From assembly GCA_002049455.2 (NCBI GenBank), contig KV918767.1, positions 428,256 through 492,255 on the forward strand: 64,000 nt of DNA, given 5' to 3'. Of this stretch, positions 20,584 through 32,022 are shown piece after piece; position 1 is the stretch's first letter, and the number at the start of each line of letters is the position of its first letter. Source of the stretch: Porphyra umbilicalis. Lineage: Eukaryota; Rhodophyta; Bangiophyceae; Bangiales; Bangiaceae. The notes under the pieces were generated by a model. That model did no database searches. It had not been told where the DNA came from and saw only the letters and a program-made list of their open reading frames with translations. Both the position numbers and the translations under genes were made by a program.

Positions 20584-21212
20584 CACGGAGCGGCTTGCGC
20601 GTCGACGGCGGGGAAGCGGGGGGGCCGGATAGACGACGCAACGACGGGGAAGAAGCGTGCAGGGTGGCCTGTCGCCGACGGTCGCGTTGCTGGCGCGTCC
20701 CACTGGCCGGTGGGGGGCTCCCCGTCAAGGCCACGCCGTGCTCAAGGAGCACACGCACGGCCACGCGGCTCCGACGCACAAGGGGTGCGCCTCGCGCAGA
20801 GGTCGCGCTCCACGTGGTGTACGTGCTGTCGCGCAAGGCCCTCACAGGGGCAGCCAAGCGGGCCGGTCCTTTGCGGGGGGTTCGGTGACCAGATTTGGTC
20901 TTGATGACCCCCGACCCGCCGCGTAGGGCCAGTGTGGGCCGTGGCGCACGAACAAGTGGCCCACTATTGGCGGCTTCAGCACGGCAACACAGTGAACAAA
21001 GGCCGGCTGCGCCGCCTGGACAGGCCGACCGGTGATGTCGCAACGCGAGAGGTCGATGCTAAACGTGCAAGCGCCCTGCCCGTGGTGGTCAAGCAGAGGG
21101 CGTGTCATGGGGGCATCTCGAATGGCGGGCCGGGATCGGGCGGTCCTCGCCTGGCCACGTTGACGGCGCTCGGCAAGCACTACTGTACAGTCAATACAGT
21201 CGATGCAGTCAA
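20584..21212. other. Edge of the host gene island, no gene recognised
   Basis: Upstream of the bZIP gene and therefore its likely promoter. GC content falls toward 21 kb. From about 21180 short repeats of CAGTCAATAC/CAGTCGATGC lead into the first inverted-repeat element. No coding content recognised. Confidence 0.4.
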
Positions 21213-22134
21213 TATCCGGTTATATGCGCTCCAGTTATATGTCACGTGCTATATAACTGGGAGGATCGCGATCGGCAACTTCCACGGGAACCATCGACAA
21301 ATCTCGCGATCGTCTTCTGGAATGCAGTCCAGACAGGGGGAATTGGAAAAACGTGACGGATTTGTCGCACACTGCACCCATCGATGTGAACATACCGTCA
21401 TCCGTCCTTCCACCGATGACGCTGACAATCGTCCTAGGCCCCACCGTCGCCGACGCCACCGTCATCGACTCCACCGTCTTCCTCCCCACAGCGGTTGTCC
21501 AGCCACGTAGGGCCAGACTGGGTTGCACGAGGGCAAGGGAGGCCATGCCACTGAAGGCGACGGGAGTGACGCCTCGTCCAGCCGGGAGAGCGACGCCTCG
21601 GACAGCGGAAGGAGTGGCGTGTTGGACGATGGAGGAAGTAAATGAGTGGACTGCGGGGACAGTGCCGACTTGGACGGCGAGGGGCCTGACGGCTCGGACG
21701 GCGGGGGTCGTAATGGGCCCGAAAAGGAAGCGAGTGAGGACTCGTCGGACAGCAACGATGAATGATCTTCATAAACCCCTCGTCGTATCCTTCTTATTCT
21801 TTTTCTCAGAAAAGAAACTGATCATACTCCAGTCCCGTTTGAAGTCTGGTGGTTGCCAGCTTGAGGATGCTCAGAGTTGGTGTCGGATCGTGTCGCTGGA
21901 GGACGCGCGTGTGGAACTCGAAGTCATAGCAAATTCGTAATTGTACGCCCCCTCATGCGATCGACCAACTGAATCGGTCCTTAAATCCTGTGATCATGAG
22001 CCCCAGCAGCCCCTTTCTCGGTCAGAATGGCAGCGATCAGAAGTGAAACGAGAACGCCTCGCCGTGGTGCGCCGTGAGAATGCATTGCTGGCACGGGGGC
22101 TACAAAGTGCTCAAGGGTGCCATATAACCGGATA
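21213..22134. mobile_element. 922-bp element with perfect 14-bp TATCCGG inverted termini
   Basis: Begins TATCCGGTTATATG and ends with its exact reverse complement at 22121-22134. The left end carries a degenerate copy of the subterminal palindrome seen in the short relatives at 22142, 22369 and 63362. The interior is unlike those copies. A stretch at about 21550-21765 encodes acidic Ser/Asp clusters (SDASSSRESDASD, PEKEASEDSSDSND) with an internal stop between them, resembling the acidic region of a transposase. The CAGTCAA to the left and GTGACTG to the right suggest the true terminal repeat is about 21 bp. Confidence 0.65.
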
Positions 22135-22141
22135 GTGACTG

Positions 22142-22361
22142 TATCCGGTTATATGCGCTCCAGTTATATGACATGTCATATAACTGGGGGATTTTCCTTA
22201 CCCGAGGGCGCACGAGAACGCAGTATTCAACAGTTTGCAGACGACCGAGTCTCCCGAGGGCATCTCATTGGTCAGATCCTGCAGATGTGGCGATGCAGTC
22301 AGCAACAATCCAGCAACCTGGACCGTTGACCAAGTGCGCAAGGGTGTCACATAAGCGGATA
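22142..22361. mobile_element. 220-bp TATCCGG MITE, copy 1
   Basis: Starts TATCCGGTTATATG and ends CACATAAGCGGATA. Positions 22160-22187 form a perfect 28-bp palindrome (half-site CCAGTTATATGACA). Separated from the element before it by the 7-mer GTGACTG. Very similar to the copy at 63362-63581, with only about ten differences by eye. Confidence 0.8.
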
Positions 22362-22368
22362 CTGACTG

Positions 22369-22588
22369 TATCCGGTCATATGCGCTCCAGTTATATGACA
22401 TGTCATATAACTGGGAGATTTTCCTTACCCGAGGGCGCACGAGATCGCAGTTTTCAACTGTCTGCAGATGACCAAGTCGCCAGAGGGCATCTAATTGGTC
22501 CAATCCTGCAGATGTGGCAACGCAGTCAGCAACAATGCAGCGACCTGGCCAGTTGACCAAGTGCGTAAGGGTGTTATTTAAGCAGATA
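22369..22588. mobile_element. 220-bp TATCCGG MITE, copy 2
   Basis: Head-to-tail with copy 1 after the 7-mer CTGACTG. Starts TATCCGGTCATATG and contains the same palindromic core near 22387-22414. More diverged than the others, ending in AAGCAGATA. It abuts the Harbinger-like fragment that follows. Confidence 0.8.
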
Positions 22589-22599
22589 TTGAGAAGGGT

Positions 22600-22896
22600 G
22601 TGTGGCCGCCCAAGTCATTCTCTTTCTGTGACAATGGTCGTACTCGCCGTTTGTCGTATTATCTTACTTTCAACCGGCTCCAGGAAGCGCTGTGTAAGGA
22701 CGTTGAGCGGCTCTACGGGGTCCTGACCGCGAGGTTCCACATTCTTCTGCACCCTGGCCGCTTTGGCTCAGTTGAGCAGATGGTGCTTGCCGGTAAGGCG
22801 GCCGCCATTTCGCATGACATTGTCGTGGGGCAGAGGCGTGGCGGGTTTGTTGGTCAAGAGGGTATGGCAGTGGCGGCGGCCGCAAGAGATGGGTAA
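22600..22896 (+). pseudogene. PIF/Harbinger transposase, C-terminal fragment
   Basis: A plain DNA-transposon remnant. The sequence FNRLQEALCKDVERLYGVL, then TARFHILLHPGRFG..EQMVLAGKAAAISHDIVV, follows the C-terminal signature of PIF/Harbinger DDE transposases (RKDVERxFGVLxxRFxIL, P.R, M, ILHNMIVE). Only about 80 residues remain. The catalytic N-terminal part is missing because the fragment begins right after a MITE copy. The usual Asn in LHNMIV is Asp (SHDIVV). Confidence 0.65.
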
Positions 22897-23340
22897 CCTG
22901 CGGCCGCCGCCGGTGATGGCCATGCCGGTGGTGCAGGCGACGTCGGCGAGGCTGGCGATGCGGAATCTGGTGCGGCGGCCGCCGGCGGTGGATCGCCAGC
23001 GGGCGTGGGTGACGGCGGAGGAGCTGATGGTGCGGGCGCCGCCGCCACGGCCGCCGAATTTGGTGGCGCGGCGGCGGCCGCCGGGGGTAGCTCGCCAGCA
23101 GGCATTGGTGGTGGCAGCGGAGATGATGGTGCGGGCGCCACCGCCGCGGCCGCCGGCCTTGTCGGTCCGCCTGGGGCCGCGGGCAGTGGCTCCACAGCCG
23201 CTGGACCGGCCGCTGATGCAGCCGCCATGGCGGCCTCAGCTCCCCGCTGGGCGTCATTGCCGCATGCTCCCGTAGTCTTGGGCGGCGCGGACCCCCCGCC
23301 AGGTTTTTTTCTGTTGCAGTTGCGCGCAAGTTAGATTACC
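22897..23340. repeat. GC-rich tandem repeat, about 99-bp unit
   Basis: Roughly two copies of a GCGGCGGCCGCC...GATGGTGCGGGCGCC unit at about 22958-23157, with partial copies around it. Both strands can be read as Ala/Pro/Gly-rich protein, the usual shadow of such repeats. Confidence 0.5.
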
Positions 23341-23829
23341 ACGGATAGAGCTGAGTTCTTCTACCTCCGCGGCGACCTGGCGGCCCATATATGGGCTGAC
23401 CGCGGGTCCCTTCTGAAGCCGTACCTATAGCCTGCAACGGATTTTTTTTGCCATCATGGCTTTCTTTTTCCTCACACACTTGCACGTCGGCCGCGGCTAC
23501 CACGCTGACCCAGGATATCAAAGACCCGTGGGCGACCTCCACTTTGTCGCAGAAGACGGGCGAGGCCGCAGCTCCGTCCGGCGTGGGCGGATGCCCGCAA
23601 GTGTCTTATAGTTTTTCATGCTGCAGTATGACTGGTGTACAAGGAGACCCTGCCGTGCTTGCTTCTCGGACGGAGTCGCTGGGTCGGACAGAGTCGGTGT
23701 GTGGAAAAAAAAAACCGGCGAGAGGGAAATAAAAACCGTGTACGATTGTCGAGCAATGGTCGATGCAGTTGTCGAACACTCCACACGGGCAGAGACAACC
23801 ACCTTTACAAAAGACAAAAGAGATACAAC

Positions 23830-24648
23830 TCAAGTCGAGTCACCATCCGCGAAATCCCTGCCACTAGTACACCAGGCAGCGTCCTCCTCGTCATCGCCCG
23901 ACGCGCCAGCGGCTGCATGATGCGGCCGCGGGGTTATGGAACGGCTTGGACCCAAGAAGTAGTTCCCGGCTGCCGTGAAGCGGGCCTGCTTGGTCTGCCA
24001 CGAGTTCAAACCTCGCCCCTTAGGGCGCTTGACCGAGCCGAAACTGGCCGAGGCCGCAGCGCGGCGGGCAACGGCGGCGCTTGCGGCCGCGGCTGGTGAT
24101 GCGCCGGCACGCTGCAGCGCGATGACGCCGCCACAGGGAGAAGATGCAGACGGAGACAAAGCGGCCGCACTCGCGGCCGCGCCTGACGCCGGGGACCCGA
24201 CCGTGCGGCCAACGGCCGGCGCCAACGCGGCCGGTTCGCCGCCGTTCGCAGCCGCGCCGCAGGGAGTAGCAGGCGCTCCGTCAGACCCGGGAGGCGCTGC
24301 CGCACCGCCACTTGGAGAAACCGCAGATGCTGGCGATGCGGCCGCACTTGGAGCCCTTCCTGCGGCCGCACCCGCCGCCGTCTCAGCGGCGGAAGTAGCG
24401 ACCGAAAAGGTGCCTGACATAGACGGCGCCGTTGTCCTCTTGCGGGGAGCGAGCCGCGACTCCGCTGCCTTGGCCTTGCGCAGTCTTGCGTTGAAGAGCA
24501 GTAGCCGCCGCTCCATGTCATTCTTGCGCCACAGCTCCGCCTCACCCGTCTCACGTACGTCCTTGGCCCTCCAAAAGTAGATGTCAGCGCGCTCAATGGC
24601 CGTCTCGGACAAGAATTTCAGGGCGGCCGCCGTCCTGGCGGCCTTCCT
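23830..24648 (-). CDS. Hypothetical ORF with a charged helical N-terminus, possibly transposon-derived
   Basis: The open frame runs from just after a TAA near 24650. It begins RKAARTAAALKFLSETAIERAD and continues VYFWRAKDV-like and NDMERRLLLFNARLRKAKAAE, a charged amphipathic helix. An Ala/Pro-rich middle follows, then KRPKGRGLNSWQTKQARFTAAGNYF and an acidic end (SGDDEEDAAW). There is no ATG before the conserved-looking start. CTATCTAAAG directly upstream could be a splice acceptor, making this a 3' exon. Its place beside a Harbinger fragment suggests an accessory transposon protein, but no family is recognised. Confidence 0.4.
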   Translation of the reverse strand, partial: RKAARTAAALKFLSETAIERADIYFWRAKDVRETGEAELWRKNDMERRLLLFNARLRKAKAAESRLAPRKRTTAPSMSGTFSVATSAAETAAGAAAGRAPSAAASPASAVSPSGGAAAPPGSDGAPATPCGAAANGGEPAALAPAVGRTVGSPASGAAASAAALSPSASSPCGGVIALQRAGASPAAAASAAVARRAAASASFGSVKRPKGRGLNSWQTKQARFTAAGNYFLGPSRSITPRPHHAAAGASGDDEEDAAWCTSGRDFADGDST

Positions 24649-27436
24649 TTAGATAGAAATGTCAGTCGAGGCCGCTGCTTTGGTGGCATTCGTACCGAAA
24701 GGCCGTTCTTGGAAGAAGCCGTGCCGTTTGCCCACCGTGGAGCTCGAGTCTTTATCCGAAATGTCCTAGACGCTTCCGTCTGGCGCAGGACTGCGGCCGC
24801 GAGCGGGGGCCGTCGTGGCGGCCGCCCCCGACGCGCTGCTGAACTTGTTCAACTTGCGCATGACCTTCCAACACCTGACCCAATCGGCTCCTCGGGAAGC
24901 ATTTCGAGCGACAACTGAAAATTGATGTTGAAATAAGAACTTACTTCAAAAAGAAGAAGTTACATTCGAAAACAAAAGTACAGCTTGTGTTCTTGTTCCT
25001 GTTCGGATCTGCCAAAATTGGGCATCCTGCAATAGATGGCATATTCGCATTTTAGAGCAACAGTACGCGGCCAGCACGGTTCTGACACTGTTCAACGACA
25101 TGTCCGGGAGCCCCCCCCCCCCCCCTCACAGCTCCAATTGGGAGCATCACCGCACCTGCTGAGACAAGTCACTTGGCCCCCCTTGGCGTCACGATTGCGA
25201 GCGTGCCTGGGCTGGATTCGTATTCAATCAGCGGTCTGATACGTGATGCCAGCTGGAGAGCTGTCGTACAGGGCCGCACCAGCTGAATACGTTGCAGAAA
25301 ACAGAAGCGTCTTCTATGGTTCTGTAGCGCCCTCTGGCTGGGGGGAGAACACCCTCTTCCTACCTCCTCGCGCTCTTCCCCCGCAACTCGCCACCCGACT
25401 CGAACCGCACATAAAAATCCAGAACGAAGCAAGGACAGGAAGATTAGCACATGCAGCGCCCCACCACCTCGCCGTCCGCATCCGCGCCGTCCGCAACGAC
25501 TATAGGGGTAGCAGGGACCGTAGGATGAAATGAGACTGTATAAATACATGGTACAGTAGGAGAACAATGGGCAGTAGGACTAAAAGGGGAAGCATTGGGA
25601 AAGGAGGCAGCGGAGGGAAAAGAGCAGTGGGCAGGAAACAGGCAGTAGGAGAAGAGCGGCAGCAGGGGAAGAGGTGGCGGCAAAGGCCACATGGACAGAG
25701 AGAGAAGAAGCACATCACTGGACGGGTGCACATTTACGGAGGGAGAACGGCGGACCAAACAATACGCAGTGCACACATCATTCCACTCTCCTTTTGGTCT
25801 ACTAGTCCTCACGACACTGAACGTTCTTGATAACTAAAAATACAAGACGGGCGAGGGGGGTGTTAACGACGCGCTGCTCGGGCGTGACAGGATCCGTACG
25901 CGGTAGAGGAAGCCTTGACGCCGGCGTGACTCCCGGCCCCTCCTTCATGCGCGACGACGGCGGTTGCCGTCAGCGGTAGCTGTACCGCGTCCAAAAGCCT
26001 TTAAGGCGCATGGGGAGCGGGGGGGCGGGGGTTCGCGGGGGCTGCCGGAGGGTGGGGGGCACGGCCAGGTGGTACCATTGAGGGCCAATAGCCCACTGGA
26101 CGCCGTTCCCCGGGGAGCTTCCAAGTCGGCTGACCCTCCGAAGAGCGACATACGCTGCACCAATCGATGATCGCCCGAAGAAACGGGTAGTCAAAATGCG
26201 GCCACTAAGGATCCGATCCCAGCTCATGTCTGTGAGAACAGATGACCATGGACCGCCCAGTAAGGCTCACAGTGTCAACAAATGAGGGTCGAGATCCCCG
26301 CCTAAGGCGTGCCGCCCTCCACACAACTGATGGTGAGGAGTGCTGGGTCCACACACGAGGCTTGCAGCTCTCCACATGGCGGATGGTTGACAGAACAGCA
26401 CACTGAAGTATGACACCTCGGCTGACAAGTAACTTCTACACCCGATTTAGGGGCGTTCTTAAGAGAGTTACTTTACTGTTAACTAGTTGGATGGGTGGCC
26501 GAGGGCGCAGTCTGCAAGCCGGTGACGTCAGTTACTACGAGATGTGACCGGCCGAATGATTGCTGGCGGTGAATGTGTGTAGGGCATTGACGGAGTGGGG
26601 GCATGGGCGCCCGTGAGCAACTGCGGCCGGTGTGGGGGGGGGGTGCGTATCAGGCGTCGATGGAGAGTCCGTCGACGTTGGCATCGACGAAGCGGAGGCG
26701 TTGGCGTGGCGGCAGCCTTGTATGCAGATGCAGTCTTTACGGTGAGATTTGACCTGGGGTATCATCGGGGGTTCAGTGAGGGGCACGTAGAGCGCAGCGC
26801 AGCGTTCCAGAAATCCAGCGATGAACCGCCGGAGTTGATCCGTGACCGGTCTCGTCCAGGCCTTGCATAGAGGCATTGAATCGTCTCAATCACGAAAGAT
26901 CCCTCTCGACCCGGTGAGGCTACATTAGCGATCCGGCGAGGCTACATGATGGGGAATCCCTCCGAATCCCACCGCCGTCGGCGGGGACAACACCAGGACT
27001 GAGGGCGCCACTTGTAGCCTGCGTTTCCACGAGCTGGTGAGAGGCCAGTGGAGCCCGCGTCACCCCAGCATTGATTTCACTTTCTGGGTACAAATTCTAG
27101 GCCGCAGTACGCCCCAGTACACCCTTTGCGCACCCCAGTAGTGTGGTGCGTAATCGAGACGATAGAGAATGAAAAACGTTGAACGTTCTTGAACACTGAG
27201 TAGCACGTTTCGTGGTCGATGGCGGCGTCCGGCCATTACGGGCTGCATCCGATTTGAGACATCAACATGTTGGGCGGACTTACTTCTCAACAAGTACTTC
27301 ATGGAGGACCAAATGCGGTCAGCTGTCAGGCGCACAAGAGTTCAAGAATCGGATGAGAATGTCCGCTCCAATCTCTCGGCCTCAAGCTCTGATCGTCTGG
27401 CAACCGCAATAAAAATATAGAACTTGCAGCACCGTA
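24649..27436. other. Intergenic repeat-poor stretch, no gene recognised
   Basis: Moderate GC. A few ORFs of 60-130 codons occur on both strands without family motifs. A C tract (25112-25124) and a G tract (26635-26643) are present. The direct repeat CGGCGAGGCTACAT-like occurs near 26915-26950. I see no RNA gene and no element ends. Confidence 0.4.
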
Positions 27437-27567
27437 CAGTGCGTTCTCGTTATAAGAGACAGCTGATTCGGCTCAATATGAAGAAAACGTGGCCCACACG
27501 GACTGGAATGGAAGATTCGCGACCCACATTCTTTTGTAAACTATTCTCTTTTAACGAGAACGCACTG
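27437..27567. mobile_element. 131-bp pogo/Tc1-like MITE
   Basis: Begins CAGTGCGTTCTCGTTATAA and ends TTAACGAGAACGCACTG, flanked by TA at 27435-27436 and 27568-27569. The CAGTG...CTCGTTATAA terminus and TA duplication are typical of pogo/Tigger-like elements. Shares its terminus with the longer element at 54649-55141. Confidence 0.8.
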
Positions 27568-27569
27568 TA

Positions 27570-28889
27570 CAGTCATTCTCCATTCCTGTGACGCCCTTTC
27601 TTGGGCAACGGTGCCTAGTAACGAATGTAGGTCGACCGGGCTCTACGGTGCGATCAAGGCCGCTCTTGAGCAGCGATCGTCCTCTTCGACACGAAAAACC
27701 GGGGCCACTTGCACTCACTTGTGGATTGAATGGCTGCCACAAAAGGTGCCTTCGAGTGGAGAAAGACTGTACTCGGTTTCATATAGCTGACCGGATCCGT
27801 GGCTCGTGGCACACAGAGCTTGCCCACGAAATATTCCCAGAGACGTTCAGCGCAAGACAGCTGGACCTTGTCAGCAGAGGCCGTGCAAGCTTGCGACTCG
27901 ACACATCGCCGAGCTCGGGTGCCAAGCTCGACGAGAGATGGCGTGGCCGAGGCCTTAAAGGCTGGGCACCAGAAGCCGTACTGAGCTTCATCGACAGAGC
28001 TCGTCACAGGTAGCAAACCATACCTTGGCCGAGCTCGTGAACCAGACCTCTTTGGGGGTCGACCAGCAGACATATGGTCGGCTTTCTTGCCAGAGCCTTT
28101 GCGGGACTGGGCCAGAAATTGTAACGAAGCTATGGATTGCGCTACGCTGACGTTCGTGGCGCCCCCCCCCGCGGTCCTCCACGCCTTGCCCTCCCTCCAC
28201 CCCGTGCCGCCCCCCCACGCCGCCACCCGTCTCCCCCACACCGGCCTCTTCTACCACCTTCCGCAGCCACCGTGTGCTGCACTCATTTTCGCGCGTCTTG
28301 CGTCCCTGTCCCCTCCGGCCCGCCGCCGCCGCCACCGCCGACGCGGCCCGGTCCAGCCGTGCCCAGTCATCCCACGTCACTTCAGTGAGTGCCCGCCCAG
28401 CCGGGTGGCTGCCGCCCGCGAGCCTCACGGCGAGGGTGGCGTAAAAGAGGTTTTCCTCAGCCTCGGTGATCGCGTAGCAGCACCTTCGCCGCGTCTTCGT
28501 CGACGGTGCGGGCCGCACGGCCGGCCGAGTCGGTCGTTTTGCACTTGGCGGCCGTGGCGGCGGCGGCGAGCTGCGCTGCCGCCTCGTCGATGACTGACGC
28601 TGTCACTGGGGTGGTACTGAGCCGGCGCCGAGAGGCGCTGTTGAGGCGCTGTCGGGCGGCGAGGAAGCCGAGGGGGGGGTTGCCGTCCGGAACGCCGGCG
28701 ATCAGGGCCGAGGCGGCGATGCCTCCGGCCGCCACCGCTGCTCACGCCGCCCCCATCGCCGACCGTTGGGGTCGCCCCACTTGTCATGGCGCGCCCTCCC
28801 CACCGTCGCACGCAGGACGGCGTAGGGCCGCCGCCGCGCCGTCGCGGTGTAGTCCCACAAGCGCCCGACCGTCACGGCCGGCCGAGGAG
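27570..28889. other. Region with weak minus-strand coding remnants
   Basis: Between about 28735 and 28000 the minus strand reads VIDEAAAQLAAAATAAK and TVDEDAAKVLLRDH, then in another frame EAEENLFYATLAVRL and ALTEVTWDDWARLDRA. These stretches look protein-like rather than compositional. The frames are broken and no family is recognised; treat as a decayed gene at best. Confidence 0.3.
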
Positions 28890-29420
28890 TACAGCCATTG
28901 ACTTTTCAGACAGTCGGAGACAGGATGCGTGTTCGTACTGCACACAGGAAGAAAAACCAGTAGCCAAAAAACAACAGGCAACCGAGGCACACCATCGCAA
29001 GACGGGGTACGAGGCAGACCAGTTAGAACCGAACTGCGCCGCCGACACAGGGCGCCCCCTACAACCATGGCGTCGGGCTCTCCGAGGAGGGCGGCGATTT
29101 GTACCCGCGCGCCTCTCTGCGTCTGCGCTCCCCGACCAGAGCACCCGCCTAGGCGTACAGCCATTGACGTCTGAGACACTCGGAGACAGGATGCGTCTGC
29201 TTATGTCAAACGAGAAGCAAAATCAGTAGCCAAAAAACAACAGGCAACCGAAGCACACCATCGAAGGACGATGTTAGAGACAGACCAGTTAGAACCGAAC
29301 TGTGTCGCCCACACAGGGCGCCCCCTGCAACCGTGGCGTCGAGCTCTCCGAGGAGGGCGGAGATTTGTACCCGCACGCTCCTCTGCGTCCGCGCTCACCG
29401 ACAAGAGAACCCCACACTCC
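28890..29420. repeat. Tandem duplication, 266-bp unit
   Basis: The unit starting TACAGCCATTGAC at 28890 recurs at 29156. Both copies contain the same landmarks in order: GGAGACAGGATGCGT, AGTAGCCAAAAAACAACAGG, CAGACCAGTTAGAACCGAAC, ACACAGGGCGCCCCCT and GCTCTCCGAGGAGGGCGG. Divergence is modest, consistent with a fairly recent local duplication. No gene inside. Confidence 0.75.
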
Positions 29421-30453
29421 CCCAGAAACCTCACCGCATTCAACAGACCGACCCGCACGTACATCCGAGCACAGCGCGCAACAAATGACATGTATGGAAG
29501 AAGAGATATGTAAAGAGAAGAAGAAAAACAATAACTAGTCACGGAGAGCGTCGCTGTCAGCGTCGTGTTCGCACCAGTCACATGCCCGCCCTGGGCCATT
29601 CTAACAAGGGCAAATGACTACGATCCCCGCCAAGTTGACAGACACGCATACGAGCCCGACACGCACACAGGAAAGTAAACAGGGGCGCACAGAGGCGCAT
29701 CGAGAAATGTTTACCCAAGCCGTCGAAGTTCGAAGATAGGACAGCACCACGGGCGCTTTGCCGTCCACGAGTAGTCATCGAGGTAAAAAGGGCGGGCGGG
29801 CCGGTGGTGTCGGCAACTTGAAGGATGTCGGTTGGCTGCTGGTGGCGGGGGGGGGCTGAGAAACATCGATCGTTCGGCAAAAAGATACAATGGCAGGGCG
29901 TCGGCCACGGGAGTAGAAGCGAGCTTATGAAGTATGGGACGAGCGTCGCCCGGGTGTGGCAGAGACGGGAGAAAGCAGGTCCCGAACGGCACGTGATGGG
30001 GGCGAGCACAGGCAAAGGCATCGGCGCCTTTGGCAAACGCGCGAGGGCGCGATGTGGCCTGCGCGCCGCGTGCACTTGAAACCACTGAAAACCGCCACCT
30101 TGGCACGAAACCCAGTAAAACGGTGGGTGTCAGCCGAAATTCCAGCGGAGCTACAAGCCTAGTACCACTGTAAAGGTAGTAGCCCCAGGTCCAGTCGTCC
30201 TCCCGCCGTCACTTGGCCCCCGTCTTCATCGCACCAGACGTTGCCTCACGGACCATCGTCTGCGGAAGAGCTCTTCTCTCAGGCCTTGACTCGCCTTCAC
30301 CGCCTGCGGTCTTCCACTGCCGCGTTTCTCCAAAGACGTTCTTTTTGTACTGTTTGGTGTTGTGCCGCTCTTCTTCTGCTTTATTCCTGCCGAGAGTCGC
30401 TAACGACGTCGCCCTGTGAGCCCACCGACCACTGCAGCGACGACAGGGACGCC
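29421..30453. other. No gene recognised
   Basis: ORFs of 80-165 codons on the minus strand (29578-30106) lack motifs and overlap in two frames. A G tract at 29848-29855. Nothing else seen. Confidence 0.35.
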
Positions 30454-31437
30454 ATGGAAACTGCGCCTGCCGGTTCGGCCGCACCTGTAGCCGTGGCGCT
30501 CCCGCTCGACACCCCCCCCCCCCCCGCCTCTCCAGCATAGCCTGCTCCCCCCGCTTCCCCGGCTCCACCCGCAGCGTCTTGCACGCGGCCCGCGGCAGCT
30601 ATGGACCGCGTCATCAAATAGTTGCAAGAGCTGGCGGAAAGAAGTGATGCGCCGGTGAAGAATATGGCTGCATGTACAGATCAGTTAGCGGCGTCGCGAC
30701 TATCTCTCAATGGCATCCGGGCGCTGCAAGCCGTGGCACAGCAGGAGCACTACCCGCTGGGGAGCGCGCTGCAGCGTTGGTGGTCGTGTCGCCTAGTGGA
30801 GCGGCTCAAGATGTGCCCTCCGTCCGAGCTGAACAAGGCGCGGGGATTGGCCAGCCAGGCAGAGAGCCGCACAAAGGTCACCCTCACCATTGACATGTTA
30901 ACGGACAAGGGGGGCCTTCGACGAGCTCGTCCAGATGCAATCGTTGGCGTATGACGTTCCTGCAACCCCCAGTCGCGGAAAGGCGCTGCCTACAGTACAG
31001 TTCCACTCCCCCGACCTCCTGCTTCAAGCGCTGGGAATGGCGGCTCCGCTTCGCAACTGGTGCTTTTCTCGGCGGTGTTCTCGCAAGCACGGGTCTACAC
31101 CCGCGCGGGTCCTGCTTGAGTGGCTTTGCGACGACCAAGGCAGCACGTGGTATGTACTGAGACGCCACCCAACTGGCGAGCTCGTCAACGTGGCTGTGCG
31201 GGAGGATGAGGTGTTTGATCTACTTTGCCATGCTTACGCACACCCGCTCGTACGCACGACGATTACTGCGGCCTCGTTGCTCCGCCTGATGCCCGCATGT
31301 CCGGCTTCTCTTCGATGGTGTCCGGCCGGCGTGACGGACATTTTTGATTTTGAAGAGCGCCATACGTGCAGCAAGCTCACTCTCACCTTGCCGTGTTGTG
31401 TTATGAGCTTGTACCCAATGGAGAGCTTGGACTAGTA
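30454..31437 (+). pseudogene. Decayed hypothetical gene
   Basis: An ATG at 30454 opens METAPAGSAAPVAVALP and soon meets a stop in Pro-rich sequence. The same frame resumes with MDRVIK, a stop, then LQELAERSDAPVKNM, SLNGIRALQAVAQQEH, LGSALQRWWSCRLVERLKM and VTLTIDMLTDKGG. After a frame change near 30910 it continues DELVQMQSLAYDVPA, ALGMAAPLRNWCF, VLLEWLCDDQGSTWYVLRRH, VREDEVFDLLCHAYAHPLVR and DIFDFEERHTCSKLTLTLP, ending at 31435. Codon choice and residue mix are protein-like, so this is a real but broken gene. I do not recognise the family; a transposon accessory protein is likely from context. Confidence 0.5.
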
Positions 31438-32022
31438 GAAGCGGCGGTTGACGTGCCCGTGGAGGGTGCCCCAGACGCTGATGTGAGTGGAGTCGTGCGT
31501 GGTGGACAGTGACTTGTGGCACTCTGTGTGTGGGGTAGTCATATAGATATGATCATGCTGATACAGTTCATTGCTCGCGGGTGTTGCCCGTCAGCAGACA
31601 TGTTCATGCACTTTCCCCCGCCTCCCTTCTCACTCCGACGTCGCAACGTTAGCCGCCGCCACGGCCTCCTGGTCCTTGAGTGCCGCCGAAATCCAGGCGG
31701 CGACGCTCGCGCAGCGGACAGTCGGCGGTGGCTGTCGGCGACTCCACCGGCGCCACGCACGGCGACCGTCGGCGCCACGCACGCGGCCGCCGGCGCAGTG
31801 CACGTCGGCCGCCGGCGAGACGCACGCCGGTCGTTGGCGCCACGCAGTAGGCATTAAGCAGGATGGCCGTCGACGTCACTGGGTTTTATCGCACGCTGGA
31901 GGGAAGGGTGCCGACGACAGCGAGTAAAGACACGCGGCGAGGGTGACGTGGCAGGACGCAATTAATACAGTGGAAAAAGACGACCCCTAGAATCATTTTA
32001 CATATTCGGCTTGAATTACAGT
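31438..32022. other. No gene recognised; short CGGCGCCACGCAC repeats
   Basis: 31730-31845 contains several copies of GGCGCCACGCA(C/G). No ORF with recognisable content. Confidence 0.35.
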
